Assembly (NCBI GenBank): GCA_018398815.1
Contig: CM031616.1
Span: 70,379,684 to 70,443,683, forward strand
DNA: 64,000 nt
DNA from: Conus ventricosus
Lineage: Eukaryota; Mollusca; Gastropoda; Neogastropoda; Conidae
Reading direction: 5' to 3'
The notes below the pieces were generated by a model. That model was given only the letters and a program-made list of their open reading frames with translations. It was not told the DNA's origin and did not search any database. A program made the translations under genes and the position numbers. Each line of letters starts with the position of its first letter. Within the stretch, counting starts at the first letter, position 1. Positions 1 to 9,995 of the stretch are shown here, piece after piece.

Positions 1-1249
1 ATCATAGAAAGAAACATCAATGCATATGGATCAAATAAAATAAAACATTCTCTCTTTCCTGAACTTCATAAAATCATTTATCTAAAACATCATTAACTAA
101 CCCGGGTATAAATAGATTTCTACTTTACCTGGCCAGGTGATCTTAACTATTCACGAATCACTGTGTCTTTTTCTTTTCCCTTTTTTTTTTTCTTTCACTG
201 TCACTTTCACAACGCGTCACAACTGCTGGCGCTGGTGTTGGTCTGCTTGCACCGGTCAAGCCGGACTGCTGGCGTTGGTCAGGCTGGACTGCTGATGAAA
301 GTGGCGCTGGCCAAGTACGAGGTCGAACCCCAGTGAGGATAGAACAGTGACTATCAACATCGATCTGTTCTCCTTTCTTTCTTCCTGCATTAACGCATTG
401 CACTCTCTCTCTCTCTCTTCTAGTCTGCTCTTATCAAATGGACATGGTTGCTTTTCTTTTCTTTTTTCTTTTCTTTCTTTGTTAATTAGCAACTCTCTCT
501 CTCCACATCTCTCCTCAGTCCTTCCTCTGCAGACTATCTCATGCTAATCTCTCAACTTGGTTCTCTTCTCTCCTCCCTCATCTCTCTGCTTTTCTCTCAA
601 GCAGACCTAGAACCTCTCCCTCTCTCTGTCTCTCTGTTCGTTCTCCCCTCGTTCTCCCGTTCTCTCACTCTCACATCCTCTTTATTCGTTCGATCTCCCA
701 AAAAGGGCGAGTACCATTGGTCAGTATTTTTACCGCCCTGACACCCGAAGTTATCTCCCTCTAATTCCATTGGATATTCAAATCATGACAGTCACGCCGA
801 CACGCCTTACTCTCTGTGGTGGTCAACTGGTCATTTAATTGATTAGCTAGATTTCACCCCCACCACGCACTACCTTCCCCCCTTTCCTACTTAACTGGTG
901 CCGTGTGGCTTAAGTCGTGGACACTGGTCAACCTAAAGTGGCTAGCTGAGTCAAGGTGGGCGCCACGACGTCTGACTAACAATGACGCTGGTTCCACAAA
1001 GTGGCTAGATGAGTCTGGGCCAGGCGCTGCGACTCGTCTCGCTAGACATCGAGGCGTCGGTCAAAACGGCTTAGTCAGTCTGGGTGGATCGTACCGTCTC
1101 TGTGAGGCCTCTCCACTAAGCTTAATTGGCCGGATCCGAACCATGGGCCCGGTCTACGTGGCGCCAAGATGTCTGCGTTTGGACTTATGTCCAGTCGAAG
1201 TGGCCGGCGACTTCCCAAGTTGGGTTGTTTCATTTTTTTGTCCGTGACA
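1..1249 (-). repeat. Left (3') LTR of the gypsy element, truncated by the window edge
   Basis: Aligns base for base with 5618-6867. Differences are few: for example one substitution near position 69 and short indels in the CT-rich stretch around 500-670. The inner edge reads CGTGACA at 1243-1249, directly followed by the polypurine tract. It contains a strongly CT-rich segment (360-690) and an A/T-rich left end. Confidence 0.92.
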
Positions 1250-1262
1250 ATTTCCCCCTTGC
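1250..1262 (-). promoter_or_regulatory. Polypurine tract for plus-strand priming
   Basis: On the minus strand a purine run, AAGGGGGAAAT, lies immediately before the TGTCACGG start of the LTR. Its position and composition are those expected of the PPT of an LTR retroelement. Confidence 0.8.
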
Positions 1263-1824
1263 AAAAGACCATGCTCCGCATTGTCTCAAAACAACGGTAC
1301 AAAAAAAAAAAACAACAACCGAATTTGCTGACACACAGCTACACGTGCAAAGTTTTTAAAAAATACTTTACAACCAACCGGTTTACAAATTACAAAATAT
1401 CATTAGTGAATACCACTCCAATGAGTTATCATTGACGTGCACTCTTGCGTTATTTCGACTCATTTTATAACGACCTCTGTGCGCACCTATGCAATTCCCC
1501 TACTTGCGGATTTGCCACATCTTCTCTTCACAATTCCTATGAAAAGCACAATATAATATGATCACGATCCATGACACTTCACTGAGGAATCTCCATCCTC
1601 ACTCATTGCAATTAATGCATCACTACACAAGCGACTGTATGCTCCAAGCATAACTACATTCACATGAACAAGTCTCACAAAGAAAATATGAACAAGTCTC
1701 ACACAAAAAATATGGACCATAGCCAACTGGGAATGGACCCATATCCAATCAACATAACTGTCATCAACACATATTATCAACAAAGCACCCCGGATATGAC
1801 TGACTTCCTCTGAGTTGCAGCTTG
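1263..1824 (-). other. 3' untranslated stretch between pol and LTR
   Basis: No coding similarity seen on either strand. The stretch is AT-rich with a small imperfect duplication near 1668-1715. It fills the gap between the pol stop codon and the polypurine tract. Confidence 0.6.
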
Positions 1825-2492
1825 CTAGACTACACGGCTTAAATAGTCAGCTCCGACATTCTGTCGACCTGGGATGTACTGCACTCGATACCTGTAGGGC
1901 TGCAGTGCCATTGCCCAACGCAGCACTCTGCTGTTTTTCAACTGCGCCTCCTGCAGGAATTTGAGTGGTTGATGATCCGTCTCGATCACGAACTCTTTCC
2001 CATACAAGTATTTGTGGAACTTCTGCACGGCCCACACGACCGCTAAACACTCCTTCTCCACCGTTGCGTACCCTTCTTCACACTTTGTCAACTTCCTGCT
2101 AGCATATCTCACAGGAAACTCGACCCCTTCATGCTCCTGCAACAATACTGCACCTATCCCACCACCTGATGCATCTGTCCGCAACAAAAATGGTTTGGAC
2201 ATATCTGGTAGCTTCAAGATGGGACGGGAACCTAGTCTTCCAACACCGTCTGCAGTGCTTGCTCTGCAGCGTCTGACCACTCGACCACTGCCGGTTTCCC
2301 TGCCTTGACCAAATCACTGAGAGGACTCGTGATTGCTGCGAAATTTGGAACAAACTCCCTATAGAACCCAATAAAACCTAGCAGACTCCTGACTTCTGTT
2401 TTGGTCTTTGGTCTCTCTGAATTCATCATCTTCTCCACCTTTCCCCTTTCTGGCTGCTTTGTGTCGCCTCCGACAACAAAACCTAGGAACTC
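1825..2492 (-). pseudogene. pol: Reverse transcriptase C-terminus and RNase H of the gypsy element
   Basis: Role: copies element RNA into DNA and degrades the RNA strand. Seen on the minus strand: an RT tail starting near 2492 with the motif EFLGFVV, then a thumb region with LLGFIGFYREFVPNF (about 2395-2350). After a frame change near 2270-2240 comes RNase H with RTDASGGGIGAVL, ECLAVVWAV, ETDHQPLKFL and the terminal YIPGRQNVGADYLSR; the stop is at 1825. These are classical Ty3/gypsy RNase H signatures, including the catalytic Asp and Glu. The RT fingers and palm with the YxDD box are absent: the sequence jumps from an integrase-RT linker to the FLG motif. It is a deletion derivative, not a working enzyme. 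Confidence 0.9.
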
Positions 2493-2499
2493 TTACTGT

Positions 2500-2945
2500 C
2501 TAGCCCTTCATACAGTGACACATCCCTGTATGACTCTTCTGGAAACTTAGGCAACAAAATCTCCCCTTCTTCTGCTGGGTCTCTTTCACCTCATCAATGA
2601 TTGCTGCTGCACCTATGTGCTGAGTCTCACGCTGAATATATTTGCGGAGAAAATTCGCATGGAAAAGTTCTGGTTTCCCATTCACATCAATTCGGTAATC
2701 CCGACCGACCTTTTCAGTGATGGTGAATGGTCCTTTCCAATGCATCAGCAGCTTGTTGTGACCCGTGGGAAGCAGTAACAGGACTTGATCTCCCACCTTG
2801 GGGGATTGCTTCTCACCTTCCTGTCATATTGCTTCTTCTGACCGACCCTAGCCTCCTGCAAACCTTCCCTTGCAACCTTACATGTCTCATACCTGTGCCC
2901 ACCTTTGGAACAGGGCGAGATTGGGCCAATCAGATCGACGGCCAC
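2500..2945 (-). pseudogene. Integrase core remnant and C-terminal domain of the gypsy element
   Basis: Seen: an ORF from about 2945 opens with MAVDLIGPISPCSKGGHRY, the stretch around the first catalytic Asp of retroviral-type integrases. Within a few codons it jumps to CKVAREGLQEARVGQ, which belongs near the end of the catalytic core, so the second Asp and the Glu are deleted. The C-terminal domain follows in another frame (about 2796-2600) with GDQVLLLLP and MHWKGPFTI, the GPY/F-type module. A short acidic linker after it (about 2570-2495) leads into the RT tail. This linker is the key evidence that integrase lies upstream of RT in this element. Confidence 0.85.
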
Positions 2946-2961
2946 TCTCCTGAATGGTGTG

Positions 2962-3315
2962 TCAATTAAAGGGGGATGTTTTAAGAGGCGCCTTCCTCTT
3001 CACCCCTCTTGTGGCTGACCTTTGACACACGTCACATGACATGCAGAACCGCTTTATGTCTGCCATTGCCCCTGGCCAATGAAAGTCATCAAAGATTCGG
3101 TCAGCTGTTTTGCTAGTGCCGAGATGACCCGCCATGAGCGACTCGTGACCCACTGACATGACAGTGTCACGATAACACGCTGGTACCTCTAACTGAGTGG
3201 TCACCTTACCTGTCTTCCCCTGGTGAACACTCGGTACAAACAGCCCGCCTTTCACAAGAAATTCTGTCTCGCCTCCTCTAACTCCTGTTTCTCTCCACCT
3301 CTTGCCAACTCCCAA
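2962..3315 (-). pseudogene. Integrase N-terminal zinc-binding (HHCC) domain
   Basis: The ORF shows GHESLMAGHLGTSKT followed by IKRFCMSCDVCQRSA, i.e. the His-His-Cys-Cys zinc finger of retroviral/gypsy integrases, with FHWPGA between them. It continues in the transcribed direction into the integrase core remnant. A frame change separates it from the protease ORF on its upstream side, and another lies before the core. The domain itself looks undamaged. Confidence 0.88.
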
Positions 3316-3947
3316 GACTTCACGAGCGAAGGGTCTTGTTCCTGCGCTGCCCTAAACTCATCAGGCGACACATCTATGCCCGACTTCCTTCCTGGAACAA
3401 CTAACGGTTTAACAACCTTTTCCTCCTTCTTGCTCCGTGTTTGAACTGCTGCCCCTGTAGCAGTCAACAACTCAGGATCCCCTGGATCCCTTGCACCTGG
3501 AATATTTCCAATGATCAAATCGTGAAGGGGTTTCTCCATCACCAACGCAGACAACTCGCCTGAGAAGTAAGGGGTACGTACTTCTATCTTAGCAACTGGA
3601 AACTCCCTCACAGTGCCATCGATTAGAGTACAGGTCTGGATTTGCCCTGTCAAATCCCCTTTATCGACCAGCGTTGTTCGTACTACCCCGCATGAACAAC
3701 CAGTGTCTCGTAACACTTTCACCCTCTGCTGGCCAATCCACCCTTCTTCCACTGGTAACGAACCACTCAGCCTAGTGCCCTCTATCCCTGACACTGACTG
3801 CTGTCCAGTGCTAGCCATAGGCTGCACTCCACCCTCTTCAGACTGAATCCCTTTTGGTTCCACTGCAGGTCGTTTCCCTTGACGACCCTTATCCACCTCT
3901 TGCAAGGCTGCTGCCTTCTGGAACCTCATGCGACAATCCCTCGCCAC
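3252..3947 (-). CDS. Nucleocapsid end, retropepsin and linker of the gypsy element
   Basis: 231-residue minus-strand open frame. It begins in a CCHC zinc knuckle: HKKGHVARDC lies across the junction with the gag ORF near 3990-3930, where one base seems lost. The aspartic protease active site VLRDTGCSCGVV is near 3707, followed by IIGNIPGA (about 3515), the flap and ILG-like region expected of a retropepsin. The active-site triad is DTG followed by Cys, where Ala or Ser is more usual. The stretch after 3450 is a charged linker toward integrase. It is called a fragment of a gag-pol polyprotein because no natural start codon is evident. Confidence 0.85.
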   Translation of the reverse strand: MARDCRMRFQKAAALQEVDKGRQGKRPAVEPKGIQSEEGGVQPMASTGQQSVSGIEGTRLSGSLPVEEGWIGQQRVKVLRDTGCSCGVVRTTLVDKGDLTGQIQTCTLIDGTVREFPVAKIEVRTPYFSGELSALVMEKPLHDLIIGNIPGARDPGDPELLTATGAAVQTRSKKEEKVVKPLVVPGRKSGIDVSPDEFRAAQEQDPSLVKSWELARGGEKQELEEARQNFL

Positions 3948-5075
3948 ATGTCCCTTCTTGTGACAAATGAAAACACCTAATGTCCCTTTGCCCTTCCTTC
4001 TGCCCCACCACTGGGTTTGCAGACTTTGCAGAAAACTCTCCTAGTCTCCTTGCACTCTTCTCACCTGTGCCTAGCACCTGTTTCTCCTGCACCTTAGTGC
4101 CCAAACGTGCCTCTCTATACACCTCTGCGAACTTCAACAACTCCCTGCTGTCTCTGGCTGTCTTTCTTTCAAATGTATGGTTAACTCAGGGCCGCAACCT
4201 GACAAAATCTGTTCCTTCATAACTAGCTCTTTCAACTCAGCGAACTCCTTCTTCGTACCGCTCAACTCTAACCATTTCTCAAAATAGTGATCTAGACGTG
4301 CACCAAACTGAGTGTACGTTTCCCCTGCTTGTAATTTAGCTGAACGAAATTTCTTCCTGAACCCCTCCTCTGTGAGGTCAAATCCCTTCATCAACGATTC
4401 CTTCACAGCGCCGAAATCAGGACTGTTGTTCTGCTGGTAACGCAGTGAAAATCTGCAATGCCTTACCCGTCAATAGCGCTGACAAAATGACTGCCCACTC
4501 TTCTGGAGGCCAACCCTGACTGGTTGCAAACGTTTCGAAACGACTGATGTATGCATCGATCGAATCGGTTCCTTCCGAGAATTTTGGCAACTTGGGTCGG
4601 GGAGCGTAGCTGCGCACAGAGTCACTGGAAACTGAACTCCCATCCTCGGTGGTCTCCCTCTGTATTCTCACTTTCTCTAATTCTAACTGAACCTTTAATC
4701 TTTCCGTTTCCTGCTTCATTCTTTCTGTTTCCTGCGCTTCCCTTAGTCTTTCTGTTTCCTGCGCTTCCCTTAGTCTTTCTGTTTCCTGCTTCATTCTTTC
4801 TGTTTCCTGCGTTTCCCTTATTCTGTCTGTTTCCTGCTTCATTCTTTCTGTTTCCTGCGCTTGCCTTATTCTCTCTGTTTCCTGCGTTGCGCTAGCTTTA
4901 GTCCTTTCCTGCTCTGCTAATGCTATCTCTACGGCAACACGGCGTCTTTCCGCGCGTTCATCCCTTTCCATCTTTTGCTGGTTCTCAACGAACGCTCGCA
5001 ACTCTTCTCCGAATAGCCTAGATCACGAGCGACGCTCACAAGTTGTTCAATAGGTGTGTTCTTTTCTTCCGCCAT
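3889..5075 (-). pseudogene. gag: Gag polyprotein of the gypsy element, frameshifted
   Basis: Role: structural protein of the intracellular particle. The likely start is the ATG at 5075, just downstream of a T-rich leader. The frame changes near 5000 into a 194-residue ORF (4417-5001). This ORF carries a strongly repetitive coiled-coil segment of QETER/QETERMK heptad-like repeats (about 4895-4690) and then LPKFSEGTDSIDAYISRF, the start of a capsid-like domain. The next frame (4134-4406) continues with a SCAN/retroviral capsid-like helix set, and 3889-4140 leads to the zinc knuckle. There are at least three frame breaks. The CT-rich plus-strand sequence at 4680-4890 reflects the tandem repeats. 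Confidence 0.85.
4690..4895 (-). repeat. Short tandem repeats coding the gag coiled coil
   Basis: About a dozen imperfect 18- to 27-base units encode QETER-type motifs. They look like in-frame repeat expansion inside gag. Confidence 0.8.
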
Positions 5076-5454
5076 TATATCTCTTTTTTTTTTTTTTTTT
5101 TTGAACAAGATTTTATGACAACGACAGCCGAACTGGTGGTTACCGACACGAGTGACGTAATAGCACAATCCTATGAATGATAATATTAGCTTGGGACAAC
5201 GTAGTTAGTTTTTATAAGACGCCCAGCGCCTGACCCAACTGTGAGAGCGAATTATAGGCAATCTGTGCGAAATGAGTACTCTGGGGCTGAAATGCCAAGC
5301 CTAGTGTTACTATCTTGGAAGCAATGCCAAGGCTAGTATTTAACTATCTTGGGAACATACAGTAAGACAACCCCTTGTCTTAGGATTACAATACTTGAAT
5401 CCCACCCAGCTTCCTCTCTGAGAAGTTGAACAATTATAATTAATGGGCCAGAAT
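5076..5454 (-). other. 5' untranslated leader of the gypsy element
   Basis: Contains an 18-base T run just before gag (5084-5102) and an imperfect 32-bp direct duplication at about 5290-5353. No protein similarity seen. Confidence 0.6.
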
Positions 5455-5478
5455 ATCCTGGCAGGCTCGCCAATAAAT
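5455..5478 (-). promoter_or_regulatory. Probable tRNA primer-binding site
   Basis: On the minus strand TTGGCGAGCCTGCCAGGAT begins about five bases after the LTR end. It starts with TGG as primer-binding sites complementary to a tRNA 3'-CCA do, and lies at the expected place. The tRNA species was not identified. Confidence 0.65.
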
Positions 5479-6867
5479 TGTCAACCTCGGGTGATGTCGA
5501 TGGAGGAAGGACTAGCGCACAGCCCAAACACACTCACAGCTTGCTTACAATCTCATTCATATATCATGCATTCGTCACATCAAACCACTAGTAAAGTCTA
5601 TAACTTTACTACACATGATCATAGAAAGAAACATCAATGCATATGGATCAAATAAAATAAAACATTCTCTCTTTCCTGAACTTCACAAAATCATTTATCT
5701 AAAACATCATTAACTAACCCGGGTATAAATAGATTTCTACTTTACCTGGCCAGGTGATCTTAACTATTCACGAATCACTGTGTCTTTTTCTTTTCCCTTT
5801 TTTTTTTTCTTTCACTGTCACTTTCACAACGCGTCACAACTGCTGGCGCTGGTGTTGGTCTGCTTGCACCGGTCAAGCCGGACTGCTGGCGTTGGTCAGG
5901 CTGGACTGCTGATGAAAGTGGCGCTGGCCAAGTACGAGGTCGAACCCCAGTGAGGATAGAACAGTGACTATCAACATCGATCTGTTCTCCTTTCTTTCTT
6001 CCTGCATTAACGCATTGCACTCTCTCTCTCTCTCTTCTAGTCTGCTCTTATCAAATGGACATGGTTGCTTTTCTTTTCTTTTTTCTTTTCTTTCTTTGTT
6101 AATTAGCAACTCTCTCTCTCTCCACATCTCTCCTCAGTCCTTCCTCTGCAGACTATCTCATGCTAATCTCTCAACTTGGTTCTCTTCTCTCCTCCCCTCA
6201 TCTCTCTGCTTTCTCTCAAGCAGACCTAGAACCCTCTCCTCTCTCTGTCTCTCTGTTCGTTCTCCCCCCGTTCTCCCGTTCTCACTCTCACATCCTCTTT
6301 ATTCGTTCCGATCTCCCAAAAAGGGCGAGTACCATTGGTCAGTATTTTTACCGCCCTGACACCCGAAGTTATCTCCCTCTAATTCCATTGGATATTCAAA
6401 TCATGACAGTCACGCCGACACGCCTTACTCTCTGTGGTGGTCAACTGGTCATTTAATTGATTAGCTAGATTTCACCCCCACCACGCACTACCTTCCCCCC
6501 TTTCCTACTTAACTGGTGCCGTGTGGCTTAAGTCGTGGACACTGGTCAACCTAAAGTGGCTAGCTGAGTCAAGGTGGGCGCCACGACGTCTGACTAACAA
6601 TGACGCTGGTTCCACAAAGTGGCTAGATGAGTCTGGGCCAGGCGCTGCGACTCGTCTCGCTAGACATCGAGGCGTCGGTCAAAACGGCTTAGTCAGTCTG
6701 GGTGGATCGTACCGTCTCTGTGAGGCCTCTCCACTAAGCTTAATTGGCCGGATCCGAACCATGGGCCCGGTCTACGTGGCGCCAAGATGTCTGCGTTTGG
6801 ACTTATGTCCAGTCGAAGTGGCCGGCGACTTCCCAAGTTGGGTTGTTTCATTTTTTTGTCCGTGACA
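5479..6867 (-). repeat. Right (5') LTR of the gypsy element, complete
   Basis: 1389 bp, bounded by the inverted pentanucleotides TGTCA (5479) and TGACA (6867). These limits fit the adjacent primer-binding-type site and the polypurine tract at the other copy. As the 5' LTR of a minus-strand element it should hold the promoter. A TATA-like stretch occurs near 5721-5729, but I cannot assign the transcription start. Confidence 0.88.
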
Positions 6868-7129
6868 CACCTCCCCTACACATCAGCATGCAGCAACGTC
6901 GTGATGGGAAAACTCCGAGATCTCGTGATCACTGTGAAGGCCAAATGTTTCACAGACACACGCGCGTGTGCGCGCGCTTGAAGCGCTTACTACAGGTTTT
7001 GATGCGAGAGTGAATTGAGTAGGTCTGCTGAATATGTCCTCTTGAATTGTTTTTTTTTTCTTTGATAGCGCTTGACAGTGCAGCTGGATGCGAACTTGAA
7101 CACCACCGTGCACAAATGTGTTCTTACCG
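6868..7129. other. Flank between LTR and microsatellites
   Basis: Short unique stretch with CG dinucleotides and a small CGCG cluster near 6960-6980. No gene seen. Confidence 0.5.
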
Positions 7130-7208
<79 letters not shown>

Positions 7209-7287
7209 TGTGTGTGTGTGTGCGTGTGTATCTGTGTGTGTGTGTGTTCGTGTGCGATAGAGAGACAGAGAGAGAGATGTGCAATCC

Positions 7288-7357
<70 letters not shown>

Positions 7358-7414
7358 CAGAGAGAGAGAAAGAGAAAGAAGAGAGGAGAGAGAGAGAGAG
7401 AGAGAGAGAGCTGT
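7130..7414. repeat. Compound (TG)n / (TGCG)n / (GA)n microsatellite
   Basis: TG runs at 7130-7165 and 7289-7356, a TGCG-repeat core at about 7166-7209, and GA runs at 7260-7280 and 7358-7411. Long open frames across it in several phases are artefacts of stop-free dinucleotides. Confidence 0.95.
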
Positions 7415-7614
7415 ACAATCGTTAGTCGTATGTAAGTGGCACCTGTATATGACAAATGAACAGAAGTACAGATTTACCTGAAGCTTACCGTTCCTCCATG
7501 ACTACCTACAGCTGATGTGCGGAGAAGCCGAGGCAAAGAAACTGTGCTGCTGAGATCTGATTATTGTTGACTTGTCACATCGTCCGTCCATCCTTCTGTT
7601 CGTTTGCTTTTTAG

Positions 7615-8220
7615 ATGGTTTGTTTTATCACTCCTCACTGGACACACCGTCATCAGAAGATGGTTTGTTTTATCACTCCTCACTGGACACACCGTCATCA
7701 GAAGATGGTTTGTTTTATCACTCCTCACTGGACACACCGTCATCAGAAGATGGTTTGTTTTATCACTCCTCACTGGACACACCGTCATCAGAAGATGGTT
7801 TGTTTTATCACTCCTCACTGGACACACCGTCATCAGAAGATGGTTTGTTTTATCACTCCTCACTGGACACACCGTCATCAGAAGATGGTTTGTTTTATCA
7901 CTCCTCACTGGACACACCGTCATCAGAAGATGGTTTGTTTTATCACTCCTCACTGGACACACCGTCATCAGAAGATGGTTTGTTTTATCACTCCTCACTG
8001 GACACACCGTCATCAGAAGATGGTTTGTTTTATCACTCCTCACTGGACACACCGTCATCAGAAGATGGTTTGTTTTATCACTCCTCACTGGACACACCGT
8101 CATCAGAAGATGGTTTGTTTTATCACTCCTCACTGGACACACCGTCATCAGAAGATGGTTTGTTTTATCACTCCTCACTGGACACACCGTCATCAGAAGA
8201 TGGTTTGTTTTTATCACTCC
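7615..8220. repeat. 45-bp minisatellite, 13 identical units plus a partial unit
   Basis: Unit boundary taken at ATGGTTTGTT. Thirteen units from 7615 to 8199 appear identical, then 21 bp of a fourteenth with one extra T. The period is divisible by three and stop-free in several frames, so long ORFs on both strands (226-268 residues) are repeat artefacts. The array is interrupted by the Polinton at 8221 and resumes at 23853. Confidence 0.95.
8216..8220. repeat. Left target-site duplication ACTCC of the Polinton
   Basis: ACTCC is present here and again at 23853-23857. Removing the element and one copy restores the uninterrupted minisatellite unit. Confidence 0.85.
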
Positions 8221-8400
8221 AGAGAACAGGGAAACCTTCATTCTGGGCCACTTTCGCCCTCAACCAGTTTCGGGCGAAAGTGGCCTAAAAGCCGCCTTTT
8301 CCTGTTCTTTGACTTCCAATAACCAAAAAATAACGATTATCTACAAACAGACATACTGTGTAGGGTTATCCGTTTTTAATACTAATTTACAAAACTTACT
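8221..8400 (+). repeat. Left terminal inverted repeat of the Polinton
   Basis: Matches the reverse complement of about 23670-23852 with scattered mismatches and small indels. Contains an internal perfect palindrome: CCACTTTCGCCC and its complement GGGCGAAAGTGG around a 12-base loop (about 8249-8284). Confidence 0.9.
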
Positions 8401-8842
8401 TGTCTTTTAAAACTAAGTTATATTTTTGACATAAAATCCGCACACTTATTCTGACTAATTTCTACCTACAAAACTTTGCCCACACAGACAGGCAGACACG
8501 AGGCTGAAACCTGATCACTTAATTTATGCTATGGCACGGCTAGCGCAGACAAGCGACCCTCGTTCACACAGTGCACGGCTCGCTTACAAACTGCGACCAA
8601 AAAATCAATAAAGCACACCTGACGGCCCCGTTAACTGCAACATAAGCGAATGTTCTAGACTGTCACGTGTCATTGCCACTTTGTGGCCGCCACGTCAACA
8701 AGACCGGCTTCGCCATTGTTCACCGGATTACTTCACAAGAAGGTTGTGTTTTGACTGTGCCTTAGCTGTCTGTCATTTTACATTGGAAGGCTGTGCTGTG
8801 GTGCTTTTTCAGTGAGAAAAGTGTTTAATTTAACAAGGCGAA
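8401..8842. other. Left subterminal region of the Polinton
   Basis: AT-rich then mixed sequence; no gene recognised. It may hold the promoter of the following ORF. Confidence 0.5.
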
Positions 8843-9272
8843 ATGTCACAAATGTCTGAAGATAGTATTTCTTCCGAATTAGATAGAGAAATTCTTGAAT
8901 CACAGGCTGCTCATCAAGAATTGTTAGATTATTCTAGGCAGGCAACTAGTTTAATTTACCTGACATGGATCAAGCTTGCAATGTTCCATTACCACCTCCA
9001 ACCACAACAGAATTGTGGACCGAAGAAGAAAAGAACGTACTTTAAGAGAACAGGCTATTTCATGAAGAAATGGCAAACATTACGTACGCAAGCTACGTAC
9101 TTTTGCAAAAGTACTTCAACCATTTCCTCAGTTTTACAATATTGGTCTGCCAGTCAGTTTTATCATGAATAAACTGAAGCAAATTGAAAACATGCTACAG
9201 ATTGTAGAATACAGAAACTACTGGTCAAAAGTTCCAAATATCCCGGCTGAACCTCAACTGTCACAGCCCTAG
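8843..9272 (+). pseudogene. Uncharacterised Polinton ORF, frameshifted
   Basis: A 109-residue frame starts at 8843, after an A-rich leader, with an acidic N-terminus (SEDSISSELDREILES). Coding character continues in other frames beyond about 8960 and 9050, down to a stop near 9270, so at least two indels break it. The later part has a basic, aromatic-rich stretch. No domain recognised. Its place as the first gene from the left terminus gives no clear function. Confidence 0.4.
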
Positions 9273-9297
9273 TCATACATGTTTGTTTGTGTGGCGT

Positions 9298-9519
9298 TTT
9301 AGCAACAGTGCGCGCGACTGTAAGACCACTGCAGTCCTACCACTGACGTAAGATCTATTTTAGATACCGCTCATGCAGGAGCGGTCGGGTTTGTTTAGAG
9401 TTGGCTGCTTTAGCAACAGTGCGCGCGGCTGTAAGACCACTGCAGGCCTACCACTGACGTAAGATCTATTTTTAGATACGCTCATGCAGGAGCGGTCGGG
9501 TTTGTTTAGAGTTGACTGC
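9298..9519. repeat. 111-bp tandem duplication
   Basis: Two copies (9298-9408 and 9409-9519) about 95% alike. Each contains a short GCGCGC run and a hairpin-like CCGCTC/GGAGCGG pair. Unexplained non-coding sequence within the Polinton. Confidence 0.85.
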
Positions 9520-9995
9520 CTTGAATTTCCACCAAGCACTTCATGACTTTGTATATATTGCTGTGATTACTGGCTTCACTGCTTCGCTTCAACGTCCTGC
9601 TTCAACTTTTTTGGCTGCCTTCGGGCGGCCACAGAATGTACTTTATTCAACTGTCTTGTTTATTAAATCAAGCTTTTGATAATGCACTTGGTGGCTGCTT
9701 TGAATAATCTTCAGTTGACAGAGAGACCGGCAGCCGTCTTGAATTTACGGCGCTTAAGCGCCAACCATAAAACCCTTTCCCATTTCCCTATGCAAGCACT
9801 TCCCTATTTTTTAAATGTTTGTGCGTGTGTGCTGTTATTGTTGTTGTTTTGTTGTTTTACTGATAATAGCTATATTATATTCTGAACATTCGTTTCTTAT
9901 AAATAATCAAAGGTGCGCGCACACACATGCACGCACGTCCCCCCACCCCCACCCCCACCCCACGCACGCACACTCAAGTCATCCACAAGTTCTTA
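9520..9995. other. Non-coding stretch of the Polinton with a short CA/CCCCA-rich tract
   Basis: No gene supported. Simple CA- and CCCCAC-rich sequence at 9911-9975. Confidence 0.5.

Larger units (their letters stand above)
1..6867 (-). mobile_element. Ty3/gypsy-type LTR retrotransposon, Gmr1-like domain order, internally deleted
   Basis: Seen: a repeat at 1-1249 recurs at 5618-6867 with only a few substitutions and small indels, enclosing minus-strand gag, protease, integrase, RT and RNase H remnants. The complete right LTR begins TGTCA at 5479 and ends TGACA at 6867, so the left copy lacks about 139 bp outside the window. A polypurine tract abuts the left LTR and a PBS-like site abuts the right one, which fixes transcription as leftward. 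Known: gypsy elements usually have PR-RT-RH-INT; Gmr1-type elements have INT before RT. Here integrase (about 3190-2500) precedes RT/RH (2492-1825) in the direction of transcription. Odd: gag has frameshifts, the integrase catalytic core is mostly deleted and RT lacks its palm. It is therefore non-autonomous, but young by LTR similarity. The left target-site duplication is not visible. Confidence 0.9.

Noticed and set aside
158..1435. Small ORFs within the LTRs
   Set aside because: Each occurs identically in both LTR copies and has no recognised motif. They are non-coding LTR sequence.
7615..8220. Possible CRISPR array (regular repeats)
   Set aside because: Units are directly abutting with no variable spacers, in a eukaryotic setting.
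7561..8410. Four overlapping ORFs of 226-268 residues on both strands
   Set aside because: All translate the same 45-bp minisatellite. Being open in several frames on both strands is incompatible with selection for one protein.
8843..9172. Polinton adenain-type protease
   Set aside because: No His-Asp/Asn-Cys catalytic pattern; the sequence is acidic then basic with no matching motif. The protease was not found anywhere in the element.
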